A DNA stretch of 33,776 nucleotides from Mesotaenium endlicherianum (taxonomy: Eukaryota; Streptophyta; Zygnematophyceae; Zygnematales; Mesotaeniaceae), in NCBI GenBank assembly GCA_009602735.1, contig WELA01012911.1, positions 143,979 to 177,754 of the forward strand, given 5' to 3'. Under the pieces are notes generated by a model, which was not told the origin of the DNA, made no database searches, and saw only the letters and a list, made by a program, of their open reading frames with translations. Shown one piece after another: positions 32,991-33,776 of the stretch. The number at the start of each line of letters is the position of its first letter. Position 1 is the first letter of the stretch. The translations under genes were made by a program, and so were the position numbers.

Positions 32991-33285
32991 AGAACATGCA
33001 GAAGGCCAAAGAGACGTCAGCCGGAGGTGGCGCCACCGCTGCCGCGACGCCTGACGGGCAGCCTTCGACATTATCAGTGACAGCAGCAGTAGCAGGCGCA
33101 GGGGCAGCAGGGTCCTCGCCCACGGGCGCTCAGCAGGGGGCTGATCCCTCCTCAGCTGCAGGCTCCCTCCCTGCGGGTGTGAGTGTGGAGGAGATCCAGA
33201 GCCTGGCGGGGGAGTCTGACATCAGCGGCCTGGAAGCTGCCCTTGGGAAGGCGGTACACCCGGGCGGCAACTTTGTGCCCAACGA
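29061..33285 (+). CDS. BIG5: BIG5-type ARF guanine-nucleotide exchange factor, 5' part
   Basis: BIG proteins activate ARF GTPases at the trans-Golgi and endosomes; plant BIG5 (BEN1/MIN7) acts in endocytic trafficking and immunity. Predicted exons are 29061-29169, 29275-29323, 29674-29950, 30348-30469, 31206-31264, 31753-31810, 32187-32277 and 32993-33285, all phase-compatible (about 352 residues). The N-terminus (LLKDSGGKKFPKLQFALKAY) is BIG5-like. The DCB region follows: GSEAELIVLPLRIAIETKQS, ALDCLH, KLIAYGHLEGE, VVLQVIKVILTAIASSTFQ, VHGECLVLGIRTCYNIVLN and LTQMINIVFKRMELL. Exon 8 holds an Ala/Gly-rich linker, then VEEIQSLAGESDISGLEAAL. The SEC7 catalytic domain is beyond the window. Exon 8 could end at 33285 (GTACGT) or 33289 (GTGACA). 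Exon 2 rests on phase logic. Confidence 0.88.
30203..30330. repeat. Tandem duplication in BIG5 intron 3
   Basis: Two diverged copies of about 65 bp carry ATAAGGCAT, then ATTGAAAGCCCTG and GAGCACAC or AAGCACAC. The second copy abuts the exon 4 acceptor region at 30347. Confidence 0.7.
30588..30637. repeat. Short GGCAGCGCCTG tandem repeat in BIG5 intron 4
   Basis: About four imperfect 11- to 12-bp units of GGCAGCGCCTG or GGCAGCATCTG. No function is apparent. Confidence 0.7.
32957..32992 (+). repeat. (CTG)11 ending in the exon 8 splice acceptor
   Basis: Eleven uninterrupted CTG units (32957-32989) run directly into CAG (32990-32992), the acceptor of BIG5 exon 8. The triplet repeat takes the place of the pyrimidine tract. 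Repeat-length change here could alter splicing. Confidence 0.9.
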
Positions 33286-33289
33286 GTAC

Positions 33290-33776
33290 GTGACACGTGG
33301 CACGCCACGCTGCTTTTCTTCTCGGCCCAGCGCAGCATCTGTCTGCTTCGCCGTCCTCCCCCATTAAGTTTCCTGTTACCTTTCACAAAGGTCTCCTGAC
33401 ATGCACTTCAGCACAATCACGCTCACACATCAAGACGTGTGCAATCATCGGAAATGAGAAACTTTTTGTCACCCTTCTTGTGGGCACCCATGTCTCCCCG
33501 CGCAATCGCGAGGTCGTCCTATTACTGGTTGGTTGGTCAGGCTGGTTTTAAGGATGTCGCTTCTATTTTCTCAGAGACATGCGGGACTGGTCGGGTGGGT
33601 CGAACCAGAGCGCGCGGCCGTGTTCTCTCAGGAACATCGAAAAGCATCTTGGCCCTTGCGCATGACCCGTTCTAGACCGGCCCAGATTGACGAGTGATTA
33701 TTCGAGGGGCTGTTGTCGTAAAAGGCCTCCCCTTCTGGCCCCCTCCTGCTCCCCTCCCCCCCCCGCCCCCCCCGCG
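33290..33776 (+). other. BIG5 intron, no further exon seen
   Basis: After exon 8 I find no stretch matching the next conserved BIG5 block. The sequence ends in poly-C and GC-rich DNA at the window edge. It is most simply the next intron of the gene. Confidence 0.5.

Noticed and set aside
1..33776. tRNA, rRNA or other structured RNA genes
   Set aside because: I saw no cloverleaf with conserved tRNA boxes and no ribosomal RNA core sequence on either strand by eye. A covariance-model scan was not possible.

Overview
This is eukaryotic nuclear DNA from the green-plant lineage. The host genes are all spliced with GT-AG introns and are plant-type: a KORRIGAN-like membrane-anchored GH9 protein, the 26S proteasome lid subunit RPN6, and the start of a BIG5-type ARF-GEF. 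Short introns, GC-rich host exons, simple-sequence-rich introns and a chromodomain Ty3/gypsy element suggest a streptophyte, perhaps a charophyte alga. The species cannot be fixed from sequence alone. All identities rest on motif recognition; no database search was run.

Layout. 1-2600 is intergenic, with one weak candidate first exon on the minus strand (581-657). 2605-15560 is a nested retrotransposon zone. Two diverged copies of an old repeat (about 2605-3560 and 14548-15560) bracket a decayed Ty3 pol fragment (about 3621-4060), a young complete Ty3/gypsy chromovirus (5241-14085) and an antisense partial copy of a related LTR (14215-14543). The young element has 745-bp LTRs that differ at 12 sites by my count, a 5-bp target duplication CTCAA, an initiator-Met-type primer binding site, gag, pol with a chromodomain, and an unusual third ORF between pol and the 3' LTR. 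Gag and pol overlap in different frames, and the overlap holds a textbook -1 frameshift signal: heptamer T TTA AAA, 7-nt spacer and a 10-bp stem that contains the gag stop. 16154-17001 is a non-coding Harbinger-like MITE with perfect 17-bp inverted repeats and a TTA target duplication.

The host gene block fills 17833-33776. The KORRIGAN-like gene (9 exons, plus strand) codes for a short cytosolic tail, one membrane helix, a GH9 domain and a proline-rich tail. The usual YDAGD catalytic-base motif reads YSGGG and the HHR motif reads YHM, while the acid glutamate is kept, so it looks like a membrane-bound pseudo-glycosidase. RPN6 (4 exons, minus) and BIG5 (8 exons visible, plus, running off the window) are divergent across a 658-bp shared upstream region that carries a 10-bp-phased CGGACT repeat.

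Strongest leads: the catalytically stripped KORRIGAN-like protein; the -1 frameshift signal in a plant-lineage chromovirus; and the extra ORF with its duplicated tail-plus-polypurine-tract module and a possible splice acceptor at its start codon.
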